Shown in pieces: positions 18,601 to 26,564 of a DNA stretch of 64,000 nucleotides (position 1 is the stretch's first letter; the number at the start of each line of letters is the position of its first letter). The notes under the pieces are model-generated. The model ran no database searches and had not been told where the DNA came from. It saw only the letters and a list, made by a program, of their open reading frames with translations. The stretch lies in NCBI RefSeq assembly GCF_017798165.1, contig NZ_CP059068.1:4340001-4404000 (forward strand). Direction: 5' to 3'. A program made the position numbers and the translations under genes. The stretch is from Rhodoferax sp. AJA081-3 (GTDB taxonomy: Bacteria > Pseudomonadota > Gammaproteobacteria > Burkholderiales > Burkholderiaceae_C).

Positions 18601-19469
18601 GATTGTTTGATGTCGGGGCGGCCCGGTTCGTCCAGCTTTTGCAGGCCACCACTCAGGTTGGGCTGGCCGATTTCGGGGAACTGTGTGCCGATGACGCGGC
18701 CCCCACGTTCAAACACGCGGAACACATCGGCGGGCGGCACGGTTTCCCAGGCGGGCAGGGGCAGCAGCATGTCCAGGATGCCCATGCCCACCATATGCGG
18801 ATTGGTGGGCAGGGGGTTCTTCAGCAATGCGGGTTCGCTCAGCGCGGTGTAAGACTCACCCAGCCGGTAACGCTTGTAGGGCAGGATGCCGTTGTTGTAC
18901 GACGCTCCACCCCACAGCATGGCACTGGTGGCCATCAGGCTGCGTTCACTGGCCTGCACGGTGGCCAGGTGGCAGGCACCGCAGGCCTGGCGCGCTACCC
19001 GCATATCGCCGGGGTTGATGAAGCGTATGAAGGCGGGTGACTCGCGGTTGAGCTGGGTGAAGCTGCCCGGCGGATTGGCCGACGACGGGTAGTTCCACTG
19101 GATGGGAAAACGTGGCAACACATGGGCTGCCTTTAGTGCGCTTTGGTACGGGGCATCGGCTGCCTTGGTTTGGGCTGGCTTTTGGATGGAGGCATTGCCG
19201 CCGTGGCAATCGGTACAGCCCAGCACCACGCCGGGGTTGGCATGCATGCTGCGGTGGTCTTTGGCGGCGCTTGCATTGGTGTCGCCCAGGCCGGTATGGC
19301 AGGACTCACAGCCCACCGACTTCTCCAGTGCCTGGGCCAGGGTTTGGCGTGCCGGTGCATCGGGTGCAACCATCGGTGTTTCGCCGCCTTGAACCGCCCA
19401 CAGCGACGCCGCGACCGTGACCATCAGCAAGCCGCACAACCACAGAGCAGATTTGAAGGGCGTGGTCAT
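15636..19469 (-). CDS. Decaheme cytochrome c with C-terminal LVIVD beta-propeller
   Basis: A 1277-residue exported protein. An N-terminal signal/anchor (ALWLCGLLMVTVAASLWA) precedes ten CxxCH sites near residues 54, 85, 163, 334, 391, 527, 554, 667, 678 and 784. From about 850 to 1220 the protein consists of LVIVD-type repeats (YLYAAEGAGGMRVYDVAS, LYITADKGLVVVNVDDPLKP, YAYVAAGAEGLVVVDIERPEKP), which fold as a surface beta-propeller. No class-specific active-site motif of nitrite reductase or HAO was recognised. It may be the outer electron-exchange or substrate-binding subunit, with the propeller mediating contact at the cell surface. It lies 15 bp after the barrel gene and overlaps the next gene. 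Confidence 0.9.
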   Translation of the reverse strand: MTTPFKSALWLCGLLMVTVAASLWAVQGGETPMVAPDAPARQTLAQALEKSVGCESCHTGLGDTNASAAKDHRSMHANPGVVLGCTDCHGGNASIQKPAQTKAADAPYQSALKAAHVLPRFPIQWNYPSSANPPGSFTQLNRESPAFIRFINPGDMRVARQACGACHLATVQASERSLMATSAMLWGGASYNNGILPYKRYRLGESYTALSEPALLKNPLPTNPHMVGMGILDMLLPLPAWETVPPADVFRVFERGGRVIGTQFPEIGQPNLSGGLQKLDEPGRPDIKQSNRGPGTGSRIAVPLINITKTRLNDPHLWFLGTNEQPGDYRSSGCTACHSPYANDRDPKHSGPYARFGHEGKAATRDATIPKDQSGHPISHQFTRAIPSSQCMTCHMHQPNVFVNSFYGTTMWDYETDAPSMWPKQQKYPSAEESRKILARNPEEAATRGLWGDPEFSKKVSELNPTLNDTQFADYHGHGWNFRQVFKRDRKGTLLDTDNQPVADTDPQKFKKAVHLTSVHLDVGMHCVDCHFSQDNHGNGHIYGEVAAAIEVDCKDCHGSANAYPKLFTTGPAARPGGMDMALLRTQDGRKRFEWRGGKLFQRSAVDPALEWEMSLVKDSVTPGHAQYNEKAARAKLMHAGEAGQNGKWGAAATGQAYAHGDDNMTCYSCHLSWTTSCSGCHLPIQANAKTERLHYEGGETRNYATYNPQVVREDVFQLGRHGPVKGAKVSPIRSSSALVLSSTNANREKIYIQQAPVAASGFSSQAFAPHYPHTERKTETKTCSDCHISQANDNNAIMAQLLLQGTNFVNFIGHNTWVGEAEHVEAVQVTEWDEPQAVIGSYLHRYAYPDWYQNHQKADGKLQEAHSHGTGGAAQCISLRGEYLYAAEGAGGMRVYDVASIANKGVSQRIISAPFSKLGQQTHIASSNATCVALPTNQPIAPLRNQGELMRSTNQEQPFHAIYHYAFISDAKEGLIVVNVDTLADGEFRNNFLQRALTWNGDTRKPGILDGARHVVVAGHYLYITADKGLVVVNVDDPLKPSVAAVVPLQDARASAVQFRYLWVTTAAGLELVDITHPAKPRLVPEARVGLRDARKVYLARTYAYVAAGAEGLVVVDIERPEKPLVAQRFTNTDTTGKADMGGTLSDTQDVVVGSTNASLFAYVADGVNGLKVVQLTAPDTQPKFYGFSPAPAPQVVAWRPTASRALALSKGLDRDRAVDETGGQIAVFGRIGSRPFTLPEMHKLYLRKDGSVWTVADTPQPGSKALSAAPLGATR

Positions 19470-19484
19470 TGTGGTCTTGTGCTG

Positions 19485-21293
19485 TTAGAAGGTGAGCAAC
19501 AGGTTGACCAGCACCGAGTAGGGCCGCTCGCCGCTATCAAACAATTGCCTGTAGCCCCGACCGGGCTCCAGCGTGGCCACCGACGCGTTTATCACCACGT
19601 TTTGTGTGCTGAAGGGGCGGACCTGCACACCCACGGAGAGGTCGGTGCCCAGGTGGCGATCCACCGGCCCTTGGTTGCGCAGGTACTGCAACACGGAGGT
19701 GTCGGCAAAGGAAATGCTGGACAGGTTGACGAGCACCCGCACCTGCGGCGTTATGTCCATGTCTGCGCCCACACCCAACAACTGCAGGCCAGGGTTCACA
19801 AAATTGGATTGCCCCTGGTCCTTGCTGGAACGCAGGCTGGGCAACACACCATTGCGCCCGGACAGGGCCACACCACCACCGCCGATCAACGGAATAGCCT
19901 GGCGTATCCAGTAACTGGTGTCCGCCCCGGCAATTTGCGGGTTCTCGAAGATGGCATCAAAGCCGGTAGCGCGGCCGTCAAACGGGTCTTTGTCACCGGT
20001 GGACAGGATGCAAGTGGCGCGCAGGCGCAGCCAGTCAAAGTCGCGTGACAGTTCGGCCGCCGCAAAACCGGCTTCAATGCGCTGGGATTGTTGGGCGATG
20101 GGGTCGTAGCTGGCGTTACCCACGGCGGCATACAGCGCGGTCGTCAGGTTCCAGCGGCCAAAGTGGCCATCGCCGTTGGCGCCGAGGTAGGTCACGTCGT
20201 AGTCGCGGCCACGTACATCGCCGGTGATGGCCGGGCGCACCTGAAAGCCATTGCGGTCGTAGTAGTCATCGCCACCCTCGCGGTTGCGGTTGTGGGCGAT
20301 GGTGAGTTGTGTGGTGTGGCCCAGCACCGGCCAGTCCTGCTGGTAGGCATTGGCGACAAACGTGTCGTCGCGGCGCATGCGCTGGGACACATCGTTCAGC
20401 CCCGAATTGGTGTCCTTCTCAAAGCGCCGCAACCAGGCCAGGTTGTACTGCAGGCGATTACTGTTGCGGTTGCCAAACAGGCGCGCACCCAGGGCCTGGT
20501 CATTGAACAGGAAGCCGCGGAAATCGGTGGTGAAGGGCTGTATGCCAACGCGCAGCGAGTCAAAGTCGTAATGGTCCGACACATTGCGCAGGTGCACATC
20601 GGCAAAGGCCTCCTGCACACCAAAGTGCCGGTCCTGGCGCGTGGTGCCTGTGCGTGGATCAACGTTCAAGCCACGCACTTCTTCTAAGCGGGCATCGGTC
20701 GCGTTGAAAGCGCCGGTGAACTTGAACTCGTAGTCTGGTGGTTTGAAGGTGGTGTTGCCCTTCACCACCGAGGCGCTAACGATGACGGTTTGTGCGAATA
20801 CGGTCTGGCGGCCCTGGCCAAACACATCGTTGGCCTGTGGTCGCGCCGCCGACTGCGCGCCTACGGGTGTAGGCAGGTTGCGGGCTTCGACCAGGGTGTC
20901 CGACACCACACCCAGGTTCAAAAACCAGTCCGGCCCCCAACGGCGAAACGGTTCAAACGGGCGGTCACCTTTGAGCGTGTTCTGGTTGTACGGGTCCCAG
21001 CGACGATCCGGCACGCCCAGCTGTTCCACCAGCCGCCAGCGGTCGGGAATGGGCAGGCTGACGCGTGGGTCCAGCCGCTCGGGTGGGGGTACTTGGCGGG
21101 GGTCGATGTCGGGCAGTGTGAAGGTAAGCGGCTCGGACTGGGCACGTTTGAGTTCGATGGCGGGCTCGTTCTCAGATGGTGGTGGTACAGCCTGCGCGCA
21201 GGCCCAGGACGCCGTCAGCGCAGAGACCGCCAGCGACAGGGCGGTGCGCCGTGCTGGGCCCGGTTTCAAGAAGGGTGTCACAAGCCGGCGCAT
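19485..21293 (-). CDS. Outer-membrane beta-barrel protein of the multiheme operon
   Basis: A 602-residue protein with a signal peptide (LSLAVSALTASWACAQ) and a series of alternating amphipathic strands rich in Tyr, Phe, Asn and Arg (FNATDARLEEVRGLNVDP, NRLQYNLAWLRRFEKD, GHFGRWNLTTALYAAVGNASYD), ending in the barrel signature SVLVNLLLTF. It lacks the N-terminal CxxC of MtrB-type porins, so the family is not MtrB as far as I can see. Its position between the lipoprotein and the decaheme gene suggests a porin that houses or docks the cytochromes in the outer membrane. Its first bases overlap the preceding gene by 16 bp. Confidence 0.8.
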   Translation of the reverse strand: MRRLVTPFLKPGPARRTALSLAVSALTASWACAQAVPPPSENEPAIELKRAQSEPLTFTLPDIDPRQVPPPERLDPRVSLPIPDRWRLVEQLGVPDRRWDPYNQNTLKGDRPFEPFRRWGPDWFLNLGVVSDTLVEARNLPTPVGAQSAARPQANDVFGQGRQTVFAQTVIVSASVVKGNTTFKPPDYEFKFTGAFNATDARLEEVRGLNVDPRTGTTRQDRHFGVQEAFADVHLRNVSDHYDFDSLRVGIQPFTTDFRGFLFNDQALGARLFGNRNSNRLQYNLAWLRRFEKDTNSGLNDVSQRMRRDDTFVANAYQQDWPVLGHTTQLTIAHNRNREGGDDYYDRNGFQVRPAITGDVRGRDYDVTYLGANGDGHFGRWNLTTALYAAVGNASYDPIAQQSQRIEAGFAAAELSRDFDWLRLRATCILSTGDKDPFDGRATGFDAIFENPQIAGADTSYWIRQAIPLIGGGGVALSGRNGVLPSLRSSKDQGQSNFVNPGLQLLGVGADMDITPQVRVLVNLSSISFADTSVLQYLRNQGPVDRHLGTDLSVGVQVRPFSTQNVVINASVATLEPGRGYRQLFDSGERPYSVLVNLLLTF

Positions 21294-23179
21294 ACGTTTT
21301 GTGCGTCGCTGTTGTTATACGGGGCCTGCGGGCATTGCACATAACGCAGCGGTCCGCCGGGCAGGGCCAGGCTGTCGGCTCGCATGTTGGTGGGGGCGTG
21401 GCCCAGCCCTGTACCCAAAATGCGTGATGCGTTGGCAATGCCCAGGAAGGCGACCATATCGTCCTGGTCCACCCCGTCACCCGATACACCGACTGCACCA
21501 ACCAGCTGTGCCGTACTGCCGCTCACACGGTACAGCGGAAAGCCACCAGGAAAGATCTGCAGCCCATTCTTCAGGTTGGGTAGGCCAGTGCATCCTACGG
21601 CGGGCAGGGGTGGTGTGCCGGTAATGGCATTGATGGAGAGGTCCAGCTGCAGGCCGGTGCTGAAGGGGCTCCACGCCGGAAGCGGTTTGGACAGGGGCCC
21701 GTTGCCGGTGGCGGTTATGCCGTCAGGGAAGAGTGGGCGGGCTAGGTTGCCCACGCTGCGGGCACTAAAGGCCAGGCCGTCCGACAGCGCAGTGGGTCGG
21801 TTCAGAAAGTTGCGCAGCTGGGTCACATAGCTGCCTATGGACGATGTGGCGACAGGATTCAGGTAGCTGGCATCGGGCAATGCCTGCAGTGCAGCGCCAC
21901 TGCCGGGGTTGGAAAAAAAGGCGGCGCTGCGGGCCTTTTGCACAGATACATCCAAGGAGAAGACCGGTGCATCGGGGGAGCGGGCAATCCCCAGTATGTC
22001 GCCATCCACACCCACGACCGAGACGGTAATTTGGGCGGTGGAGCCGGAGGGTTTGCGAATCTGTGCACGGCTGCGGTTGGCCACGTCCAGCGCAGAAGCC
22101 AGCAACTGGCGGGCTTCGGTGGCGGTAACCAGGCCGTCGGTGCTTGCACGGGGCGGGTACAGGTTGTTGTTGGCTCCGTCCACCACGATATAGGCGTTGT
22201 GTGTGGCAAAGCCTGCGCTGTCCGCACGCAAGCCCGAGTCCACACTGCCAAAGGCCACACCTGGCCGGACGGGTGGATCGAAATAGCCCGCCACCGCCAG
22301 CAGGCTGCCCGGCAGTGTGGACAGCCCGGGTGTTGCTGTGCTTGCACCGCCGGCGACTGCATCCACATAACGCAGGCTGCGCCCATCCAGTGTGATGCGG
22401 TTGGCGGTGATGTCGGCTGGCGCCTCGAAGCCCCGCACCGCAGCCAGCGCGAGCTGTTCATCGAGGTCGTTGTCGATATTGCGGATGTCCACATCCAGCC
22501 CGTACACACCATCGGCCATTACACCCACGCCGCCGACCAGGCGCCCACCCTTGTACACCGGCAGCCCACCAGGATCGGCAGACAGGCCCAGGGGGGCACG
22601 CTTGGGTCCCAGGCTGGCGTCGGACTGCTTGCGCATCAGGTCAGAACAACCCAGCTGTGAAAACTGCACACCAAACAAAGGCCCCGACGGCTGGTTGGCC
22701 TCCTGCGGGTTGAAGTTTTGCTGCACGATTTGGCTGGCAGTGCGGGTGGAAAAAGCATTGCCCGCGCTGGACAGATAGGCGCCGGTCAGGGCCTTGCTGA
22801 TAGCGGCCAACGTGCTGGGCAATGTGTCCACCTGCTCCAGCCCGCCGCGCACGCCGCGGCCACCGTTTATGCGAAAGGTACTGGCCGCGCCGGGCATGCT
22901 GAACACCGCCAGCACATTGCCCACGCGGTCGGTCACCGCAATGGTGGCGCGTGCACCCAGGGCCTGGGCTTGCACAACGGCCTGGGACACCAGGGTTTCC
23001 ACCTCGGCAGTACTTAGTGTGTCGGCGGCACAGCTATTGCCGCAGCCGGGCACGACCGCAGGCGCCGCTGCAGGGGCGCTACCACCGCTACCACCGCAGG
23101 CCAGCAGCGTCAGGGCCAGTGCCCAAACCAGCCATTTCCCACGTTGGGCCCATGGGGGCTGAGTGATGGGCGTTGTCAT
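21278..23179 (-). CDS. Lipoprotein with two GlcG/HbpS-type heme-binding-like domains
   Basis: The 633-residue product has a lipobox (LTLLACGGSGG) and an Ala/Pro-rich linker. Two divergent copies of the GlcG/HbpS (DUF336) fold follow: residues about 55-270 (LVSQAVVQAQALGARATIAVTDRVGNVLAVF ... LVGGVGVMADGV) and about 360-620 (LLASALDVANRSRAQI ... ISVVGVDGDILGIAR-like ... LVGAVGVSGDGVDQDD). HbpS-like proteins bind heme or act as redox-sensing partners. Both copies carry long insertions. It likely sits on the outer membrane next to the barrel. It overlaps the FHA-cytochrome gene (ATGA) and the barrel gene (16 bp), so it is translationally coupled. Confidence 0.8.
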   Translation of the reverse strand: MTTPITQPPWAQRGKWLVWALALTLLACGGSGGSAPAAAPAVVPGCGNSCAADTLSTAEVETLVSQAVVQAQALGARATIAVTDRVGNVLAVFSMPGAASTFRINGGRGVRGGLEQVDTLPSTLAAISKALTGAYLSSAGNAFSTRTASQIVQQNFNPQEANQPSGPLFGVQFSQLGCSDLMRKQSDASLGPKRAPLGLSADPGGLPVYKGGRLVGGVGVMADGVYGLDVDIRNIDNDLDEQLALAAVRGFEAPADITANRITLDGRSLRYVDAVAGGASTATPGLSTLPGSLLAVAGYFDPPVRPGVAFGSVDSGLRADSAGFATHNAYIVVDGANNNLYPPRASTDGLVTATEARQLLASALDVANRSRAQIRKPSGSTAQITVSVVGVDGDILGIARSPDAPVFSLDVSVQKARSAAFFSNPGSGAALQALPDASYLNPVATSSIGSYVTQLRNFLNRPTALSDGLAFSARSVGNLARPLFPDGITATGNGPLSKPLPAWSPFSTGLQLDLSINAITGTPPLPAVGCTGLPNLKNGLQIFPGGFPLYRVSGSTAQLVGAVGVSGDGVDQDDMVAFLGIANASRILGTGLGHAPTNMRADSLALPGGPLRYVQCPQAPYNNSDAQNVCAGL

Positions 23180-24945
23180 GGCGCAGAAGCCGCTGGGCTT
23201 GGGCGGGCCTGCCCGGTCTTGGTGGCAGCAAAACTGGCATGTACAACGGGGCTGTGGAAGTCATGGCAGCTGTTGCACTGGCTGATTACCTTGTCCGGCA
23301 GGGCCACGTTCAGGTTGAGCCGGTGGGTGCCGATGTGGCAATTGCGGCAGGTGGTGATGGAGGGAATCAGGATATCCGTGCTGGCCTTGGATTGTGCGGC
23401 TGCGTGGCAACTGCTGCAGGTGGCGTTGGCGTGTTGTGCATGGGCAAATTTGGATTTGGGCAACCAATGGTCATTGCCCAAAACCGGCTGCACCTGCCAG
23501 TCCGGCAGACTATCGGCGCCCGGGCTGGCCCCGCGGGTGATGCTGTGGCAGGTCAGGCAGGTGCCTTTGGGGTTTTCAAACATGTCGGTGGCGGCGGCCA
23601 GCGTCTTGTCCTGCACCCAGCGTGCGGCGGTGCTGGAGAGGGCGCGTGTTGCAGGGATCTGTGGGCCCTGCAGCAAGGAGTTGACGGTGACCACCTGGGA
23701 GGGCGTTTTTTCCAGCACCAGCGCAGAAAAGCGGTCGCGCAAAGCCTGGGTGACCGGCGCGGGCTTGGCATGCGGCACCTGGCGGGCGGGGCTTTGGGCG
23801 TCCATGCCCAATTGGTGGCAACGGATACAGGCCTGCTCCATTCGGACCGGCTGGAAGCGGACCTGGGCGCTATCGAGCAGGTGGCAACTGTTGCACTGCA
23901 GGACAACCCGCCCGCCCTTGCCGCTGGGGCCATCAGGGCTTCTGACGCCCAGGATGGACAGGTGGACGTCGTGCGGAAATTTGAGGCCGCTGGCCTCCTG
24001 GAGCGTAGGCGTGTGGGCGAAGCGCTGTAGCACATCCGGGTTGGCGCTGACCTTCATGGTCAAGCGAAACTCGGGGTGGGAGGTTGCAAAGTCGCCCACA
24101 TTGGGCAGGTTGCTGGTGGGGGCCACGGTCTGGACATTGCTGTGGCATTGTTCACAGCCCACCGCATCAACCTTTTTCATGCTGTCCTCGCCCTGGTGCT
24201 CCTTGTGGCAGTTGGCGCAGCGCTCAGCGCCAAAAACCTTGGCCTGCAGGCTCCTGTGGGACGGTATGTGTGGCCCCGCAGACTGGTGGCACGAGACACA
24301 TGCCAGGTCACGCACCCGTTCAAACGGTTTGGTGTGGCAGTTCTGGCATTGGTTGCCAATGGGTTTATGGGCCGAGGAGATGGGGCCAGGGTTCCAGATG
24401 GCGTCCAGCTTGACAGGGGCCGGGCCCTCCAGCGTCAACACCATAGGCTCGTAAGCCTGCCAGAGTGGCAGTACCAGCAATACCAGGCCCAGCAGCAGTG
24501 CCGCCAACCACGACAGGCTGCGCAGGCCGACCAGCGACCGGCGAAAGCCGCCTTGTGAGGGGGCCGTGTCGGCACGGGTTTGGCGCACCGGTTTGTGGGT
24601 GAACTGCAGCTTGAGCAGGGGCTGGGTGATGTCAGGCCCGTGGTCCACTTCCGTGACGACAAACTCAAACGGCCCGATCAGGATCACCTGCCCGGGTGCC
24701 AAGCGCACTAGGTCTGCCGCGCGGCCGTCTACCTGTACCGTGCCACCCACACCTTCCAGAATCAGGTAGCCGTCCTCGGCGCGGCGGATACTGGCGTGCT
24801 CCAGCCGCACCTGGGGCTCTGGCAGGTAAATCTTGCAGGCGGCGGCGCGCCCCAGGCTCAGGGTCTCAGATACCGTAGCCCGTGCCACCCGGGAGGCGGT
24901 TTCTCCGCCCTGCGCCGTGGTTTCTACGATGGTGCAGCGGATCAT
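23176..24945 (-). CDS. FHA domain - transmembrane - decaheme cytochrome c fusion
   Basis: A 589-residue protein with no cleavable signal. Residues 1-105 form an FHA phosphothreonine-binding domain (SLGRAAACKIYLPEPQVRLEHASI). Residues 145-162 are a single membrane helix (LAALLLGLVLLVLPLW). Residues 200-561 carry ten CxxCH motifs (200, 216, 243, 264, 351, 373, 463, 510, 533, 557). This predicts an inner-membrane cytochrome with its FHA head in the cytoplasm and its hemes in the periplasm, comparable in position to NapC/CymA but unrelated in sequence. The FHA head could dock a phosphorylated partner. It lies 6 bp after the cytochrome b gene. Confidence 0.9.
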   Translation of the reverse strand: MIRCTIVETTAQGGETASRVARATVSETLSLGRAAACKIYLPEPQVRLEHASIRRAEDGYLILEGVGGTVQVDGRAADLVRLAPGQVILIGPFEFVVTEVDHGPDITQPLLKLQFTHKPVRQTRADTAPSQGGFRRSLVGLRSLSWLAALLLGLVLLVLPLWQAYEPMVLTLEGPAPVKLDAIWNPGPISSAHKPIGNQCQNCHTKPFERVRDLACVSCHQSAGPHIPSHRSLQAKVFGAERCANCHKEHQGEDSMKKVDAVGCEQCHSNVQTVAPTSNLPNVGDFATSHPEFRLTMKVSANPDVLQRFAHTPTLQEASGLKFPHDVHLSILGVRSPDGPSGKGGRVVLQCNSCHLLDSAQVRFQPVRMEQACIRCHQLGMDAQSPARQVPHAKPAPVTQALRDRFSALVLEKTPSQVVTVNSLLQGPQIPATRALSSTAARWVQDKTLAAATDMFENPKGTCLTCHSITRGASPGADSLPDWQVQPVLGNDHWLPKSKFAHAQHANATCSSCHAAAQSKASTDILIPSITTCRNCHIGTHRLNLNVALPDKVISQCNSCHDFHSPVVHASFAATKTGQARPSPAASAP

Positions 24946-24951
24946 GCGGTG

Positions 24952-25803
24952 CTACCAGTAAATGAATACTGACACGATGTGCGCCACCAGCGCCACCAGC
25001 AGCCCCATGGACAGCGGAACATGCAGCCACAGCCACAGCCGCAGCTTGGCCGTCAGGCGGTGGGCCTTGCGGATCCGGTCAACCAGGCCTTTGCGCCGCA
25101 CCATTTCGCCATAGATCTCGCGGCCTGCGCGGGCAGATGCCGCGTCTATGTTCTGGTTCAGCCGCTCCATAACGCTGATGGCGGCCGTCGTCGGACAGCC
25201 TTTGGCGACCGTGCCTAGCAGGTTCTCCAGTGCGGTACCCTGCAGCCGGGTGTTGTTGGCGGCGTCCAGTATCAGCGTGTTGTATTGGTCGGGCAGGGTG
25301 AGTGCCAGGCGCTGGGCCTGCGCGTCGATGTCCTGCAACTGCAGCATCATGGACGACAGGGTGTCGTCACCCATGGTGGCGGTCAGACGCGAGGGCACAC
25401 GGCTGAAAACTACCACTCCATAGATGCCGCTGCCAACCACCACCCACATCAACAGGTAGGCTGCGGAGTGGTTGTTCCAGCCCAGCTCAAAACCGCTGTG
25501 CAGGGTGGCCACAATGACCACGGCGCATCCCAGGTAGACATGGGCCGACAACCAGCCCTGTGTGTTGGAACTGCTGGTGTAGTGGCGCTTGCGAATCCCC
25601 AGCCACGCCAGCCAGACCACCATGCTGGTGGCGACCACTCCGAAAAAATAGCCGGGCCAGGTTCCGCCGTAACTCATCTTTCCCGGTGTGTGGAAGACAT
25701 ACAGGCGGTGCCACACATAAAACAGGGTGCTCAGGGCAACCAGCCACCACGCCAGCTTGAGGTAGCGGAAATGCCGATACTCCAGAAAACCCAGATGTTT
25801 CAT
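24952..25803 (-). CDS. Di-heme cytochrome b-like membrane protein
   Basis: The 283-residue product has five membrane helices. H88 and H102 lie on helix 3 (AHVYLGCAVVIVATLHSGF) and H261 and H275 on helix 5 (LHVPLSMGLLVALVAHIVSVF). Two His pairs, each 14 residues apart on two helices, are the standard ligand set for two stacked b hemes in quinol-oxidising membrane subunits. A soluble helical segment of about 110 residues separates helices 4 and 5. As the first gene of the operon it is the probable quinone-linked gate to the multiheme chain. I start at ATG 25803; an in-frame start at 25827 would add eight residues. Confidence 0.85.
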   Translation of the reverse strand: MKHLGFLEYRHFRYLKLAWWLVALSTLFYVWHRLYVFHTPGKMSYGGTWPGYFFGVVATSMVVWLAWLGIRKRHYTSSSNTQGWLSAHVYLGCAVVIVATLHSGFELGWNNHSAAYLLMWVVVGSGIYGVVVFSRVPSRLTATMGDDTLSSMMLQLQDIDAQAQRLALTLPDQYNTLILDAANNTRLQGTALENLLGTVAKGCPTTAAISVMERLNQNIDAASARAGREIYGEMVRRKGLVDRIRKAHRLTAKLRLWLWLHVPLSMGLLVALVAHIVSVFIYW

Positions 25804-25979
25804 GCAGGCCCCTGTCAGATCCCGCACGGTGTACGGAGGAAATGGGATTTCAGATCATACGGGCAGACCACCAGCCAGCGGTACATTCGTAACAATTTGA
25901 TGCACGGACGCGACGGCGCTGCGCGGTTGGGCATTGGGTATAGTGCTGCGGTGTTCAACCGTCCACTGAGGAGCCGACC

Positions 25980-26522
25980 ATGGTCAAGAAAATTGTTGTG
26001 GGGCTATTGGCCGCCATTGCGCTGCTGCTCATCTTTGCCGCCACCCGCCCTGACAGCTTTCGCGTAGAGCGCCGCATTGCCCTCCAGGCGGACCCTGCCA
26101 AGGTCTATGCCTTGCTCAATGACTTTCACCATTTCCCTAGCTGGTCCCCCTGGCAAAGCCTAGACCCTTCTATGAAGGTCACCTACAGCGGTGCCGCGAG
26201 TGGGCAGGGCGCGGTCTACGAGTGGTCGGGCAATGACGCCGTGGGTGCAGGGCGCATGGAAATACTCAAAACCGTGCCCAACACCAGCGTGACCGTCAAG
26301 CTTGACTTTCTCAAACCCTTTGAAGCCCGCAACACCGCCGAATACACAGTGGCCGCTGCCGGTGGCACGACAACGGTGACCTGGGCCATGTACGGCCCCA
26401 GTCCCTTCATCTCCAAAGTCATGGGCGTGTTTGTTAGCATGGACAGCATGATTGGCAAAGACTTTGAACGCGGTCTGGCCAATCTCAAGGCCGTTGCCGA
26501 AAAGCCAGCCGCTGCCCCCTAA
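25980..26522 (+). CDS. SRPBCC (START/polyketide-cyclase fold) protein
   Basis: A 180-residue protein with an N-terminal signal anchor (IVVGLLAAIALLLIFAATRP) followed by a SRPBCC lipid-binding fold (FRVERRIALQADPAKVYALLNDFHHFPSWSPW ... TTTVTWAMYGPSPFISKVMGVF). Such proteins bind hydrophobic ligands; no enzyme activity is assigned. ATG 25980 is preceded by AGGAG. It is divergent from the multiheme operon, with about 175 bp between them, and lies 42 bp before serC. Confidence 0.85.
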   Translation: MVKKIVVGLLAAIALLLIFAATRPDSFRVERRIALQADPAKVYALLNDFHHFPSWSPWQSLDPSMKVTYSGAASGQGAVYEWSGNDAVGAGRMEILKTVPNTSVTVKLDFLKPFEARNTAEYTVAAAGGTTTVTWAMYGPSPFISKVMGVFVSMDSMIGKDFERGLANLKAVAEKPAAAP

Positions 26523-26564
26523 CCCTTTGGGTTTCCACTTTAGATTTTTCGACCCGAGACCACG

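Noticed and set aside
19485-21293. Barrel as a true MtrB/PioB homologue
   Set aside because: Length and strands fit a porin, but the N-terminal CxxC and MtrB motifs are not seen, so I name it only as a barrel.
25804-25979. FNR/ANR-type site upstream of the multiheme operon
   Set aside because: TTGATG occurs but no matching ATCAA half-site at the right distance; not supported.
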